NCBI RefSeq assembly: GCF_900184265.1
Contig: NZ_FXXA01000002.1
Coordinates: forward strand, 62,001 to 126,000
DNA: 64,000 bases
Direction: 5' to 3'
Source: Eggerthella timonensis
Lineage (GTDB): Bacteria > Actinomycetota > Coriobacteriia > Coriobacteriales > Eggerthellaceae
Of the stretch, positions 25,745 through 33,603 are shown in pieces (positions within the stretch are counted from its first letter, which is position 1; each line of letters starts with the position of its first letter). The notes under the pieces were generated by a model. The model saw only the letters and a program-made list of their open reading frames with translations, was not told the DNA's origin and made no database searches. The position numbers and the translations under genes are program-made.

Positions 25745-26413
25745 TCACGAACGCAGCAGCAGATACGAGGGGCCCGTGCTGCCGTCGACGCGTTGCGCCT
25801 TGCCCTTCGTCTGCGCCATAAGGTCGTCGAGAGGCCCGTAGCTCAGCGCATCCACCTTGCAGGCGCGCACGCAGTGGGGCATCTCGCCGAGAGGGACGCC
25901 GCTTTCCAGGCAGCAGTCGCATTTGTCCATGCCGGACGCGGTGTACTGGGGTATGCCGTAGGGACACGCCTGATGGCAGTACTTGCAGCCGATGCAGCGA
26001 TCCTTGTCCACGGTGACCACGCCGCCGTCGCCCTTCGAAATGGCGCCCGCCGGGCACACCGACGCGCACGCAGGCACCGCGCAATGCATGCACGACGTGG
26101 ACACATGCACCTCTTTTCCGGCGATCTCGTACGTGCGCACCGTGCGCCGCGCCTGGGCGCTGGCGGGCGTGCGGCTCCACAGCCGGCACGCCTCCACGCA
26201 CTCGCCGCAATCGACGCAGTTCTTCACGTTGAGCAGGAATCCGTATTGCGCTTGTTTCGACGGCTCCTCCGACGCGGAGGGCGCATCGGCCCCTTCTTGC
26301 GCATGCGCGGGCGCGCGAGCGCCGCCCAAGCAGCCCAGCGTCATCGCGGTCGCGCCCAGCGCGAGCGCGCCTCCGATCGCCGTGCGCCGGGTCACGAGTC
26401 GTACTTCCCCCAT
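25745..26413 (-). CDS. Tat-exported ferredoxin-like subunit with four 4Fe-4S sites
   Basis: A 222-residue electron-transfer subunit of the DmsB/NrfC/PsrB type. The Tat signal is TRRTAIGG with a lipobox-like LGC. Four cysteine groups are visible: CVDCGECVEAC, CMHCAVPACASVC, CIGCKYCHQAC and CDCC...CVRAC. AGGAGGAGCT precedes the ATG. It is the first gene of the operon and directly follows the MerR-type promoter at 26448-26478. It should link the NrfD subunit to the heme/molybdopterin subunit outside the membrane. Confidence 0.9.
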   Translation of the reverse strand: MGEVRLVTRRTAIGGALALGATAMTLGCLGGARAPAHAQEGADAPSASEEPSKQAQYGFLLNVKNCVDCGECVEACRLWSRTPASAQARRTVRTYEIAGKEVHVSTSCMHCAVPACASVCPAGAISKGDGGVVTVDKDRCIGCKYCHQACPYGIPQYTASGMDKCDCCLESGVPLGEMPHCVRACKVDALSYGPLDDLMAQTKGKAQRVDGSTGPSYLLLRS

Positions 26414-26447
26414 AGCTCCTCCTATCTCCCGAATCTCCAACAAGAAG

Positions 26448-26478
26448 AGCCTACCCCGTGCCCCAAGGGCACGGTCAA
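26448..26478 (-). promoter_or_regulatory. MerR-type promoter of the cytochrome-molybdopterin operon
   Basis: Minus strand: -35 TTGACC (26478-26473), 19-bp spacer, and -10 TAGGCT (26453-26448), with the perfect dyad CCGTGCCCttgGGGCACGG at 26474-26456. The layout is the same as at 5064-5094 but with a different dyad, so a different MerR protein is expected. The ATG is about 28 bases from the predicted start of transcription. Confidence 0.75.
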
Positions 26479-26481
26479 GGA

Positions 26482-26490
26482 GGGGGGGGG
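26482..26490. repeat. Nine-G homopolymer beside the MerR-type -35 box
   Basis: A G9 run (C9 on the transcribed strand) lies four bases upstream of the -35 hexamer. Length change here would alter upstream promoter context and could vary expression, but this is only a positional suggestion. Confidence 0.5.
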
Positions 26491-26601
26491 CAGAGAGAAG
26501 TGACAACCTCCGGCATGATGCAATCGTCGCGCAGGACGACGTCGTCCAAGCCTCGAGACGCGTGCGATGCAATATCGGCCGGAGGAAGGAAAGGAGCATC
26601 G

Positions 26602-26712
26602 ATGAACGAAGAGGTGGAACATCCTCCGAAAGGCAATAGCGAAGTCATCGAAAATGACGAGATGCTCGCTTGCCATGTGGCAGAGGAGGTGAGCAATGGC
26701 AACGGGAAGTGA
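26602..26712 (+). CDS. Small ORF upstream of lysin
   Basis: A 36-residue acidic peptide (MNEEVEHPPKGNSEVIENDE...) with AAGGAGCATCG before its ATG. It overlaps the lysin start by 17 bases, which suggests translational coupling. It has no hydrophobic helix, so it is not a holin. No family is recognised; it may be a leader or a small phage protein. Confidence 0.5.
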   Translation: MNEEVEHPPKGNSEVIENDEMLACHVAEEVSNGNGK

Positions 26713-27448
26713 CATAGTCTCAGCAATGCGTTCAGTTGCTGGGGCGTGGTACTACACCAACGACGAACCGCAACGCTCCGACCCAGAACGCTATGGAGGC
26801 ACGGATTGCTCGGGTGCCGTCAGATGGGCGTATCGAAAAGTAGCGGATATCGACATCGGCAGTTGGACCGGAGAACAATCGAGCGCCGGACTCGAAATCG
26901 CACGCGGGCATTATCCGAGCGAGATCCCGTGGAACGAACTGCGAGCGGGCGATTTAATCCTCATGACAGCAAGTTATCGCGACCTTTGGGATTTTTCGCA
27001 GTACCTTTGCCACATCGAAGTGTATTGCGGCAACGGCACGATGATCGGCCATCCAGGAGGCATGGGACCTTCGGAGAAAAGGGCTCAGACCTGGATGGAG
27101 GCTTACGGATGCATCACGTGGATGGTGCGACGCGTATTGGACAACGAAGGAGAAGGTGGCGACATGCCTACTGCATCTGAAATCTGGAACTTTCCCATCA
27201 CCGACCCGAACGGAAAAACGTACCCGGCTTACCAGCACTTGTCGTGGGGTCGCTACTATGCCATGAACGCCGAGGACGACGTCTGGGACCACGGGATCAC
27301 CGACACGCATGGCGGCAGCGACATCCCCGCATGGCAGCTGCTCACCTGGGCGCGAACGTACGGACTCAGCGCCTATGAAGAGATTCCGAAGATGCAGACG
27401 AAGCTCGACGAACTCACAAAATTGGTAAAGGCGCTGCAAGCTAAGTAG
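26696..27448 (+). CDS. Phage-type cysteine peptidase/amidase lysin
   Basis: A 250-residue predicted peptidoglycan hydrolase of the NlpC/P60-CHAP superfamily. The catalytic Cys is C38 (GGTDCSGAVRWAYRKV); H106 lies in the CHIEVYCG strand. The C-terminal half (WNFPITDPNGKTYPAYQHLSWGRYYAM; HGGSDIPAWQLLTWARTYGLSAYEEI) has two similar PAYQHLSW/PAWQLLTW segments, probably wall-binding. The last 25 residues form a coiled coil. AGGAGGTGAGCA precedes the ATG. It marks the left edge of the tail cluster and is one of its two lysins. Confidence 0.8.
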   Translation: MATGSDIVSAMRSVAGAWYYTNDEPQRSDPERYGGTDCSGAVRWAYRKVADIDIGSWTGEQSSAGLEIARGHYPSEIPWNELRAGDLILMTASYRDLWDFSQYLCHIEVYCGNGTMIGHPGGMGPSEKRAQTWMEAYGCITWMVRRVLDNEGEGGDMPTASEIWNFPITDPNGKTYPAYQHLSWGRYYAMNAEDDVWDHGITDTHGGSDIPAWQLLTWARTYGLSAYEEIPKMQTKLDELTKLVKALQAK

Positions 27449-27462
27449 AATCCGACCTACGA

Positions 27463-27493
27463 GGGGCCGCAATCTTCCGACTGCGGCCCCTTT
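27463..27493. terminator. Terminator between lysin and repressor
   Basis: Arms GGGGCCGCA (27463-27471) and TGCGGCCCC (27482-27490), followed by TTT on the plus strand. It sits between convergent stops and probably works in both directions. Confidence 0.75.
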
Positions 27494-27499
27494 GCGCTC

Positions 27500-28150
27500 C
27501 TACAACCGGTCGTCGTAGACGAGGTAGTGCCAGACGGCTTTTCCGAGGATACGGACGTTGGGGGCGTCGGGGTCGCTTGCATCGATGGAACGGTCGCGAT
27601 GCGCGGGGTTGTTGCTTTCGGGATGCAAGACGATGGTGTCTCCCGCGAAGAAGATGCGCTTCATCGTGGCATCGTCGCCGTTCACCGTGACCGCGACGAT
27701 GTCGCCGCTGCGCACGTCCACGTCCTTGTCGAAGTAAACGAGCGACCCGTCGGGCATGATCTTGTCCATCGAATCGCCCGAGACCGTGAGGAAGAACCCG
27801 TTGGGATGGTTCTTCGCAATGGGGGGGATGACGTAGGCCTCATCGTCTGCAGGCAGCATCTCAAGCGCATCGCCCGCCGATATGCGACCGTACACGGGCG
27901 CGGTGAGCGACGTCACTTCGTAGTGCACCGACCCGACGACGCGCTCGGCCACCTCACTTTCGAGGATCTCGCTCTTGCTGATGCCGAAATGGTCGGCAAT
28001 GCGCTGCACGGCTCCCAATCGGGGGACGGCGCGATCGTTTTCCCACTGCGACACCGCCATCGACGAGACGCCGGCGATCTTCCCCAGCTCTTCCTGCGTC
28101 AATCCATGCAGCGAACGGATCCGCCTGATGCCTTCGCCAACCCCCATCAT
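27500..28150 (-). CDS. CI/LexA-like phage repressor with S24 autocleavage domain
   Basis: A 216-residue repressor. The N-terminal XRE helix-turn-helix (LTQEELGKIAGVSSMAVSQWENDRAVPR) covers residues 17-45. A peptidase S24 domain follows with the cleavage-type Ala92-Gly93, catalytic S127 (SGDSMDKIMPDG) and K164 (ATMKRI). Such repressors are inactivated through RecA after DNA damage. It is divergent from the tail genes, with an AT-rich operator region between. This predicts SOS induction of the cluster. Confidence 0.9.
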   Translation of the reverse strand: MMGVGEGIRRIRSLHGLTQEELGKIAGVSSMAVSQWENDRAVPRLGAVQRIADHFGISKSEILESEVAERVVGSVHYEVTSLTAPVYGRISAGDALEMLPADDEAYVIPPIAKNHPNGFFLTVSGDSMDKIMPDGSLVYFDKDVDVRSGDIVAVTVNGDDATMKRIFFAGDTIVLHPESNNPAHRDRSIDASDPDAPNVRILGKAVWHYLVYDDRL

Positions 28151-28190
28151 GACCTCAATCTCCCAGATTTAACAAATCCTCAATGAGCTA

Positions 28191-28239
28191 TAGTTTACTA
28201 TAATTAATCTTTACAAGATATATAAGTTTAATTATAGTA
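28191..28239. promoter_or_regulatory. Operator pair in the AT-rich repressor/tail intergenic region
   Basis: TACTATAATTAA (28196-28207) and its exact complement TTAATTATAGTA (28228-28239) form an inverted pair about three helical turns apart. Each is joined to a small palindrome (TAGTTTACTA at 28191-28200; TATAGTATA nearby). The region is much more AT-rich than the rest of the window. Likely repressor binding sites. The remaining bases to 28484 hold no gene that I can support, only the GTGACACC octamer at 28397 and probable promoter sequence. Confidence 0.6.
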
Positions 28240-28484
28240 TAAAAGTAACCAGTTAACATATGGTTTGCGAAGGATGATGAATGCACGTGAAACACAATCG
28301 TTTTGTTTTACCAGTTCATCACTTTATTTTTCCCATAATACCATGTCAAATTCCCATCCCTAGCATGCATATACCTGACCTTTCGAATCAGAATAAGTGA
28401 CACCTACTGTAATTTTAGTGCTGGCTCTACTCTGACCAGGAGCAGAGCCTCGTCTCGACATTCTTGCGCTCGAAAGGAATCACC

Positions 28485-29075
28485 ATGACACAGCCTTACG
28501 GACCGCACCGGAACACACCGAAAGCACCACGTCCTTGGAGCGAGCCCGAGCGCGCTTACCTGAGAAACGCCGCGGGAAAGCAGTCCCTTGCCGACATCGC
28601 CCAAGCGCTCGAGCGCGACGCGGCGTCCGTTGAGCGAGCAGCTCGCGAGTTGAACCTGCCCCTCGATCCGCCCACGACAAAGCTGGTCTGGTGCGACAAA
28701 TGCGCCACCTGGCGCACCAGCGTCAACACGAACACCGGTTGGTGCCGCGTCTGCACGATGAGAGACCAGATCATCCGCCGCGAGGAAGCGTGCGCCGACG
28801 CGCTTGCGGCCATGAAGCCCGGCGAACGCGCCATCTACGAGAAAACCGAAGCCGAGCGCACGACGAAGCGCTTGCCGCCTTATCCCAGCAAAAAATACGT
28901 TCCCTCGTCTCAGCAATCCGAGCGCAGCACCGAGGACGCTCGCTACCTGGAAGCCATGGAAACATGGGAATGCCGCATGCTCAAACTTCGCTACGACGCC
29001 GCAAAGACGAGGCTGCGTCGCATGCGCGAGAAGATCGGAGCCAATCCGCGCAAATCGCCGAATCGAAACGGGTGA
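28485..29075 (+). CDS. SANT-like HTH and zinc-ribbon protein, candidate tail-cluster activator
   Basis: A 196-residue basic protein. Residues 18-57 look like a Myb/SANT-type DNA-binding unit (WSEPERAYLRNAAGKQSLADIAQALERDAASVERAAREL). A Cys4 zinc ribbon follows (C70, C73, C87, C90). The C-terminal half is Lys/Arg rich and helical. AAAGGAATCACC precedes the ATG. It is the first rightward gene after the operator region and precedes only structural genes, so a regulatory role is plausible, but no family match is certain. Confidence 0.65.
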   Translation: MTQPYGPHRNTPKAPRPWSEPERAYLRNAAGKQSLADIAQALERDAASVERAARELNLPLDPPTTKLVWCDKCATWRTSVNTNTGWCRVCTMRDQIIRREEACADALAAMKPGERAIYEKTEAERTTKRLPPYPSKKYVPSSQQSERSTEDARYLEAMETWECRMLKLRYDAAKTRLRRMREKIGANPRKSPNRNG

Positions 29076-29180
29076 CACCTTCGACATCCTGAACCCGTTG
29101 CGAACGCCGAACCGAGCACGAACCCGATTCGGATCGCATTCGGAACGACCCGCCCGATCTAACGAAAGGAGGTGAAAGCA

Positions 29181-29621
29181 ATGACGAACCCCCGTACGGA
29201 GCACGTCGACGTGGCCGCCTGCGTGTTCGAAGCCCTCGAGACGATCGTCGCCCAAGCTCCTGAAATCAAAAGCTGCACGTACGAGCACGCGCCGACGGAT
29301 GCCCTCCAGCTCCCCTGCATCATCATGCAGACGCTGGGAGGCGATCCCATCGAACGACGCTACCTCGACGGCGGCTGCATCGCGGTTTACCGATTCTCCC
29401 TGCAGCTGCGCTTGATCGCCGAAGACGACCAGGGACGGCTTGATGCGAGAGCGCTGCTCGCCCGCATCGCGTCGGAAGTCGAACGGACCGAAATCGACTT
29501 GGGAGCCGGACGCACGCCTTGGGGAGTCTCGTCGGACACCCTGCCCAGTCGCATCGACTCGACCGAAGGCCATGCCGACTGGAAAACCGAACTCACCTTG
29601 AAATACCAAGCGCATCGATGA
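29181..29621 (+). CDS. Tail terminator/minor structural protein
   Basis: A 146-residue protein resembling phage tail-terminator or minor capsid proteins that cap the head end of the tube (CVFEALETIVAQAPEIKSCTYEHAP; LQLPCIIMQTLGG; YRFSLQLRLIAEDDQ). The position just before the tube gene is typical. The ATG at 29181 has AAAGGAGGTGAAAGCA. Without head genes, a terminator would still be needed to stop tube growth. Assignment is by position and weak pattern. Confidence 0.6.
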   Translation: MTNPRTEHVDVAACVFEALETIVAQAPEIKSCTYEHAPTDALQLPCIIMQTLGGDPIERRYLDGGCIAVYRFSLQLRLIAEDDQGRLDARALLARIASEVERTEIDLGAGRTPWGVSSDTLPSRIDSTEGHADWKTELTLKYQAHR

Positions 29622-29634
29622 GAGGAACAACACT

Positions 29635-30132
29635 ATGAGCGAAAACACCGTACCCGTGTGGGGCAACGAGCTTGAGTACTACATCAACACCGGGACCAGC
29701 GCCGAGCCGACGTGGACGCAGGCCACCGAGCTGCTGACGTGGGAGCCGAGCGCCGACCCCAAGACCTACGAGCCCGCGTGGCTCGACCGCAAGGTGTCCC
29801 CCACGTTCGTGCAGGGCCGTGCGTGCTCCATCAACTGGACCAAGGACACGGTGAAGGGCGGCGCCCTCGAGGCGTGGGTCATGGAACACCGCAACGAGTC
29901 CGACCTCGCTTGCGAGGTGTGCCGCGTGTACACATGGCTGGGCACGGCAAGCGCGCAGACGGCCGACATGGCGGCCTTCATGTTCAACCCCGCGGACCCG
30001 AGCAACGCCAACGGTGGTCAGCCGGTGGTCACGGGCGGTTCGCTGAGCATGGCCGACGACGGCTGGACCGAAGGCACGTGGAATCCGACGACCAAGACGT
30101 TCGCCGCCGGCGACGCGCCCGCGCAGGGATAG
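29635..30132 (+). CDS. Major tail tube protein
   Basis: A 165-residue predicted tube subunit: VWGNELEYYINTGTSAEPTWTQATELLTWEPSADPKTYEPAWLDRK, then an acidic middle and a Gly/Ser/Thr-rich C-terminal strand region. Acidic beta-rich proteins of this size directly after the terminator gene are the tube proteins of non-contractile tails. No sheath gene follows, so the tail should be flexible. GAGGAACAACACT precedes the ATG. Confidence 0.7.
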   Translation: MSENTVPVWGNELEYYINTGTSAEPTWTQATELLTWEPSADPKTYEPAWLDRKVSPTFVQGRACSINWTKDTVKGGALEAWVMEHRNESDLACEVCRVYTWLGTASAQTADMAAFMFNPADPSNANGGQPVVTGGSLSMADDGWTEGTWNPTTKTFAAGDAPAQG

Positions 30133-30159
30133 CACCGACCACACGACGAAGGAGATGAC

Positions 30160-30534
30160 ATGGGATTCGAGTTTTCCAGCCACACCGTAGACGTCACGAT
30201 CTGCGGCAAGCAGTACACCATCAACATGGGCGACGCCTCCATGCTGGACAAGGTCGAGCGCTGGAGCGAGAAGCTCCAGCACACGGACTACGCGAAGATG
30301 ACCGAGGGTCGCATCAACGCCTTGTCCGCCGACGTGCACAACTACCTGATCGCCTTGCTGGGCAAAGAGCAGTTCGAGGACGTGTTCGCGAACCGGCCGT
30401 TCGATTTCATCGACGGATTGGAACTGTTCGCCTACCTGTATTCCGAGATAGCGAAGAGCCGCGTGGACACCTCGTTCAAAGCCACGCTCAGCACCTATCT
30501 GCCCGACATCGATTGGCAGAACGCCGACGCATAG
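30160..30534 (+). CDS. Tail assembly chaperone (gpG-like)
   Basis: A 124-residue protein (INMGDASMLDKVERWSEKLQHTDYAKM; FDFIDGLELFAYLYSEI) between tube and tape measure genes, the position of gpG-type chaperones that bind the tape measure. GGAGATGAC precedes the ATG. The stop is 3 bases before the next ATG. I do not see a clear slippery heptamer for a -1 frameshift. Confidence 0.6.
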   Translation: MGFEFSSHTVDVTICGKQYTINMGDASMLDKVERWSEKLQHTDYAKMTEGRINALSADVHNYLIALLGKEQFEDVFANRPFDFIDGLELFAYLYSEIAKSRVDTSFKATLSTYLPDIDWQNADA

Positions 30535-30537
30535 GCT

Positions 30538-31170
30538 ATGGATCCCAACATCCTTCTGGAGCAGGCACCGTCAACCGTTGCGGTTGGCGGGGCCTGCGTT
30601 CCCTTGAACGCGTCGCATCGAACGGGCATCCAGGTCATGAGGCTGACCGACGACCCCACGGTGAGCGACGACGACAAAGCGCGCACCTTGCTGTTCCTGT
30701 ATTTCGGAACCGCGTCGTCGCGCGCAGGGGCCCTCGAACTGCCCGAAGCGGTTGTCGAGCATCCGGAAGCCGCCCTCGAGGCGGCGCTCGGATTCTTCAA
30801 CCTCTTCGAGCCCCGCCCTCCATCTCTCGCCGAAGGGCGCACAGGAGTCGGCACGCGCGTCTTCGACTGGGACTGGGACGCGGGTCGCGTCATCGCCGAC
30901 TTCCAGCGCGAATACGGTCTCGACCTGACCGACCGAACGCTGCGCCTGCACTGGTGGCGATTCTGGTCGCTGTTTCGGAACCTCAGCGAATCCTCGAGCA
31001 CGATGGACGCCATCAGCGTGCGCGGCGCCGTTCCCGACGAGAAGAAAATGGGGCGCGATGCCGTCGAGCAGCTGATGAAGCGCAAGACCGCCCTCATGCT
31101 GCCAGCCCGAACCGAGGAAGAAGCCATGGCCCTCACCAGCCTCCGCTACCGCTGGGCTTTGGGCGTGTAG
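30538..31170 (+). CDS. Gp15-like tail chaperone partner
   Basis: A 210-residue protein resembling the bacteriophage Gp15 family found between tube and tape measure genes of Gram-positive siphophages. The segment LDLTDRTLRLHWWRFWSLFRNLSESSS is the recognisable part: a Trp-rich helix typical of gpGT-like proteins. It is translated separately from the preceding chaperone, with its ATG three bases after that stop. Confidence 0.65.
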   Translation: MDPNILLEQAPSTVAVGGACVPLNASHRTGIQVMRLTDDPTVSDDDKARTLLFLYFGTASSRAGALELPEAVVEHPEAALEAALGFFNLFEPRPPSLAEGRTGVGTRVFDWDWDAGRVIADFQREYGLDLTDRTLRLHWWRFWSLFRNLSESSSTMDAISVRGAVPDEKKMGRDAVEQLMKRKTALMLPARTEEEAMALTSLRYRWALGV

Positions 31171-31202
31171 ACATCGTCGCACCATCCGCAATGCAGATAC
31201 CG

Positions 31203-31239
31203 AATCGAGCCTCGCGCCCTTGCGTGGGGCTCGATTTTT
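31203..31239 (+). terminator. Rho-independent terminator inside the tail operon
   Basis: Stem AATCGAGCC (31203-31211) with GGCTCGATT (31228-31236), ending in a five-T run. It lies in a 211-bp gap before the tape measure gene and could reduce expression of distal genes or require antitermination. Confidence 0.65.
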
Positions 31240-31344
31240 CCGACCGGACGCAAGTGACACCCCTGACATTCTACGGATCGCACCAAGAGAAAGGAGGTTC
31301 TTCTCACGTACGCACGAACCGTCTGAAACCCAAAGGAGCAGTCA

Positions 31345-31389
31345 ATGAAAACAACCAGCCAGAAGAACAGGGGGAAGCCCCATGCCTGA
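31345..31389 (+). CDS. 14-codon leader ORF coupled to tape measure
   Basis: MKTTSQKNRGKPHA with a strong AAGGAGCAGTCA site before its ATG. Its stop codon overlaps the tape measure start region (ATG at 31382). It looks like a short translated leader that delivers ribosomes to the tape measure gene, or the stub of a once longer gene. Confidence 0.4.
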   Translation: MKTTSQKNRGKPHA

Positions 31390-33601
31390 TACCGAAGTCA
31401 CTGTCGAAGCCACGCTCGACCCCGAACGGTTCACCAAAGCGGTAAACACCCTGGTGCAGGAAACGCACAAGCAGCTCTCAAACCTGGGAGCGGCTTTTGC
31501 CAAACTCGGAAACATCGCCGGAGTTCCCAAGTCGCTGACCGATTTGGCCGACGCGATCTCCGGTATCGTGAAAAGCGCCCTCACCGCCCAGAGCACCATC
31601 CAATCCGCCCTCGGCGAACTCGTGGGTTCCGTCGTCGAGCGCGTCAAGAACATGGGCAGCGCCATCGCCGACGCAGCTAAAACGTTCAAGAACGGCGCCG
31701 TCGAGGCATTTCGGAAAACAGCGGAAGTCGCATCCGAGCAATTCGACGCCATCAAGAACGCTGCCTCGAAATTGTCGGGGCTCGGAGATGCCGTAAAAGG
31801 GTTGATCTCTCCCATCGCCGACCGGTTCGGGGCGATCAAGGACGCCGTTGCGGAGAAGTTCACCGGCATCGGCGACGCCGTAGCCAAGAAGTTCTCCGGC
31901 ATTACCGAGAAGGTCGGTCCCGTACTGTCGACGCTGACCGGCTCGCTCGGAAAAGCCGCGTCCGATGCGGCCGCCGCATTCAGCGAGCACTTCTCTGGCA
32001 TCTCGGAGAAGGCGGGCGGCGCCCTGTCCTCCGCATTGAGCGGCATCGGCTCGATAGCAGGGGGGATGTCGAAGGGCATCACCGCCGCCACCGCGGGGGT
32101 GGGCGCACTCGCTGGAGGTTTGCTCGCGCTCGGCATCTCGGCAGTGGGAAGCGGCAAGAACCTGGGGGAGATGGCGAACGAGGCCATCGCCAGCTTGACG
32201 AGCATCACCGAGAACCTCCCCGTGGTCGCACAGCAGATCAGCGAAACCCTTCCGAAGTTCGTCGATCAAGTCGTGGAAATCATGCCGGCGTTTACCAGCG
32301 CCTTCGTCGATGCCTTCAGCCGGATCGTCGAAGTACTGCCCGAAGTGCTGCCGACGCTTATCGCCGGATTGGCCGATATGCTCGTATCGCTTGGGGAAGC
32401 GCTCGTCGAACTCGCACCGACGCTGCTGGAAGCGGGTATTCAGCTGTTCACCACGTTCGTCAGCGCCTTAACCGAAGTCCTCCCCCTTTTGATCGAGCAG
32501 CTTCCCCCTTTCATCGAAGGATTATGCTCCGCCCTCATCGAAAACATGCCAGCCCTCCTGGAAGCAGGCCTGCAATTCTTTCTCGCCCTAGGACAAGCGC
32601 TTATCGAAGTGCTCCCTCCTCTGCTTGAAAAGCTTCCCGAGTTCATCACCGGCTTCATCGAGGCGTTGGTCGCCTTCCTGCCTCAGCTCATCGAGGGCGG
32701 TATTCAGCTATTCACGGCGCTGGTGGAAGCTCTGCCGCAGATCATCCCTGCGCTCATCGACGCCATTCCCACGGTCATCGATGCGGTATGCGAAGCGCTG
32801 CCGACTCTGATTCCCGTGCTGCTGGCGGCCGCCGTCACGTTGTTCATGGCCATTGCCGACGCGGTTCCCAAAATCATCGACTCGTTGCTGTCCAAAGTCA
32901 GCGAGCTCATCCGAAAAGGCATCGACCACGTGTCGACGTTCTTCGACTCTATGGGAACGAAAGCGCGAGAGCTCTTCCAGAAGATAGTGGAAGCGGTTCC
33001 CAAAGTGCTCGACAACTTGCGCAACGCGCTGAGCAACCTGATTCGACAAGGCATCGACAAGGTGAAGGGCTTTGCAGACGACATGATGTCCGCCGGCGAG
33101 AACCTGATAAAGGGCATCGTCGACGGCATAACCGGTGCCGCCCAGAGCGTGATCAACGCAATCGGAGGCGTCATCGACGACGCGATCGGCTGGGCGAAGT
33201 CGCTGCTGGGCATCGCTTCGCCATCGAAGGTGTTCAAGGGCATCGGCGGATACGTGTCCGAAGGCTTCGCAAACGGCATCGCCGACAAAGCTCAGGACGC
33301 CGTCGATGCCATGAAATCGCTGACCGACGACGTGGTCGATGCAGCGAAAACCGACCTCCCCACCATCGACATACCCGTCGGGTTCAACATGTCAGAGCTC
33401 TCCCGCAGCGCCATCGGCACCTTGGTGAGCGGCTTCGGGCTCAACGAGGCACTGGCCACAGCTTTGGGCACGTTCGGCTCCGTCACGAACAACTACTACA
33501 CGATTGAAAAGGTGGACCTCTCCGGAGACCCAACCGCCACGAAGGCGGCAACCACGCTCTGGAACGGCGTCCGCCGTCAGATACGAATGGGGGCGATGTA
33601 A
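31382..33601 (+). CDS. Tail tape measure protein
   Basis: A 739-residue protein setting tail length. It is long, helical and Ala/Leu/Ile-rich with repeated short hydrophobic blocks (about residues 280-510 repeat EALVEL/LPPLIE/ALIEVLP units). A hydrophobic stretch lies near 230-260. The C-terminal hallmark LLGIASPSKVFKGIGGYVSEGF sits at about 607-628. At the usual 0.15 nm per residue, the length suggests a tail of roughly 110 nm. No lytic domain is seen. Confidence 0.88.
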   Translation: MPDTEVTVEATLDPERFTKAVNTLVQETHKQLSNLGAAFAKLGNIAGVPKSLTDLADAISGIVKSALTAQSTIQSALGELVGSVVERVKNMGSAIADAAKTFKNGAVEAFRKTAEVASEQFDAIKNAASKLSGLGDAVKGLISPIADRFGAIKDAVAEKFTGIGDAVAKKFSGITEKVGPVLSTLTGSLGKAASDAAAAFSEHFSGISEKAGGALSSALSGIGSIAGGMSKGITAATAGVGALAGGLLALGISAVGSGKNLGEMANEAIASLTSITENLPVVAQQISETLPKFVDQVVEIMPAFTSAFVDAFSRIVEVLPEVLPTLIAGLADMLVSLGEALVELAPTLLEAGIQLFTTFVSALTEVLPLLIEQLPPFIEGLCSALIENMPALLEAGLQFFLALGQALIEVLPPLLEKLPEFITGFIEALVAFLPQLIEGGIQLFTALVEALPQIIPALIDAIPTVIDAVCEALPTLIPVLLAAAVTLFMAIADAVPKIIDSLLSKVSELIRKGIDHVSTFFDSMGTKARELFQKIVEAVPKVLDNLRNALSNLIRQGIDKVKGFADDMMSAGENLIKGIVDGITGAAQSVINAIGGVIDDAIGWAKSLLGIASPSKVFKGIGGYVSEGFANGIADKAQDAVDAMKSLTDDVVDAAKTDLPTIDIPVGFNMSELSRSAIGTLVSGFGLNEALATALGTFGSVTNNYYTIEKVDLSGDPTATKAATTLWNGVRRQIRMGAM

Positions 33602-33603
33602 GC

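Noticed and set aside
30538-31170. Programmed -1 frameshift joining the two tail chaperones
   Set aside because: The second ORF has its own ATG three bases after the first stop, and no convincing slippery heptamer was seen near the junction.
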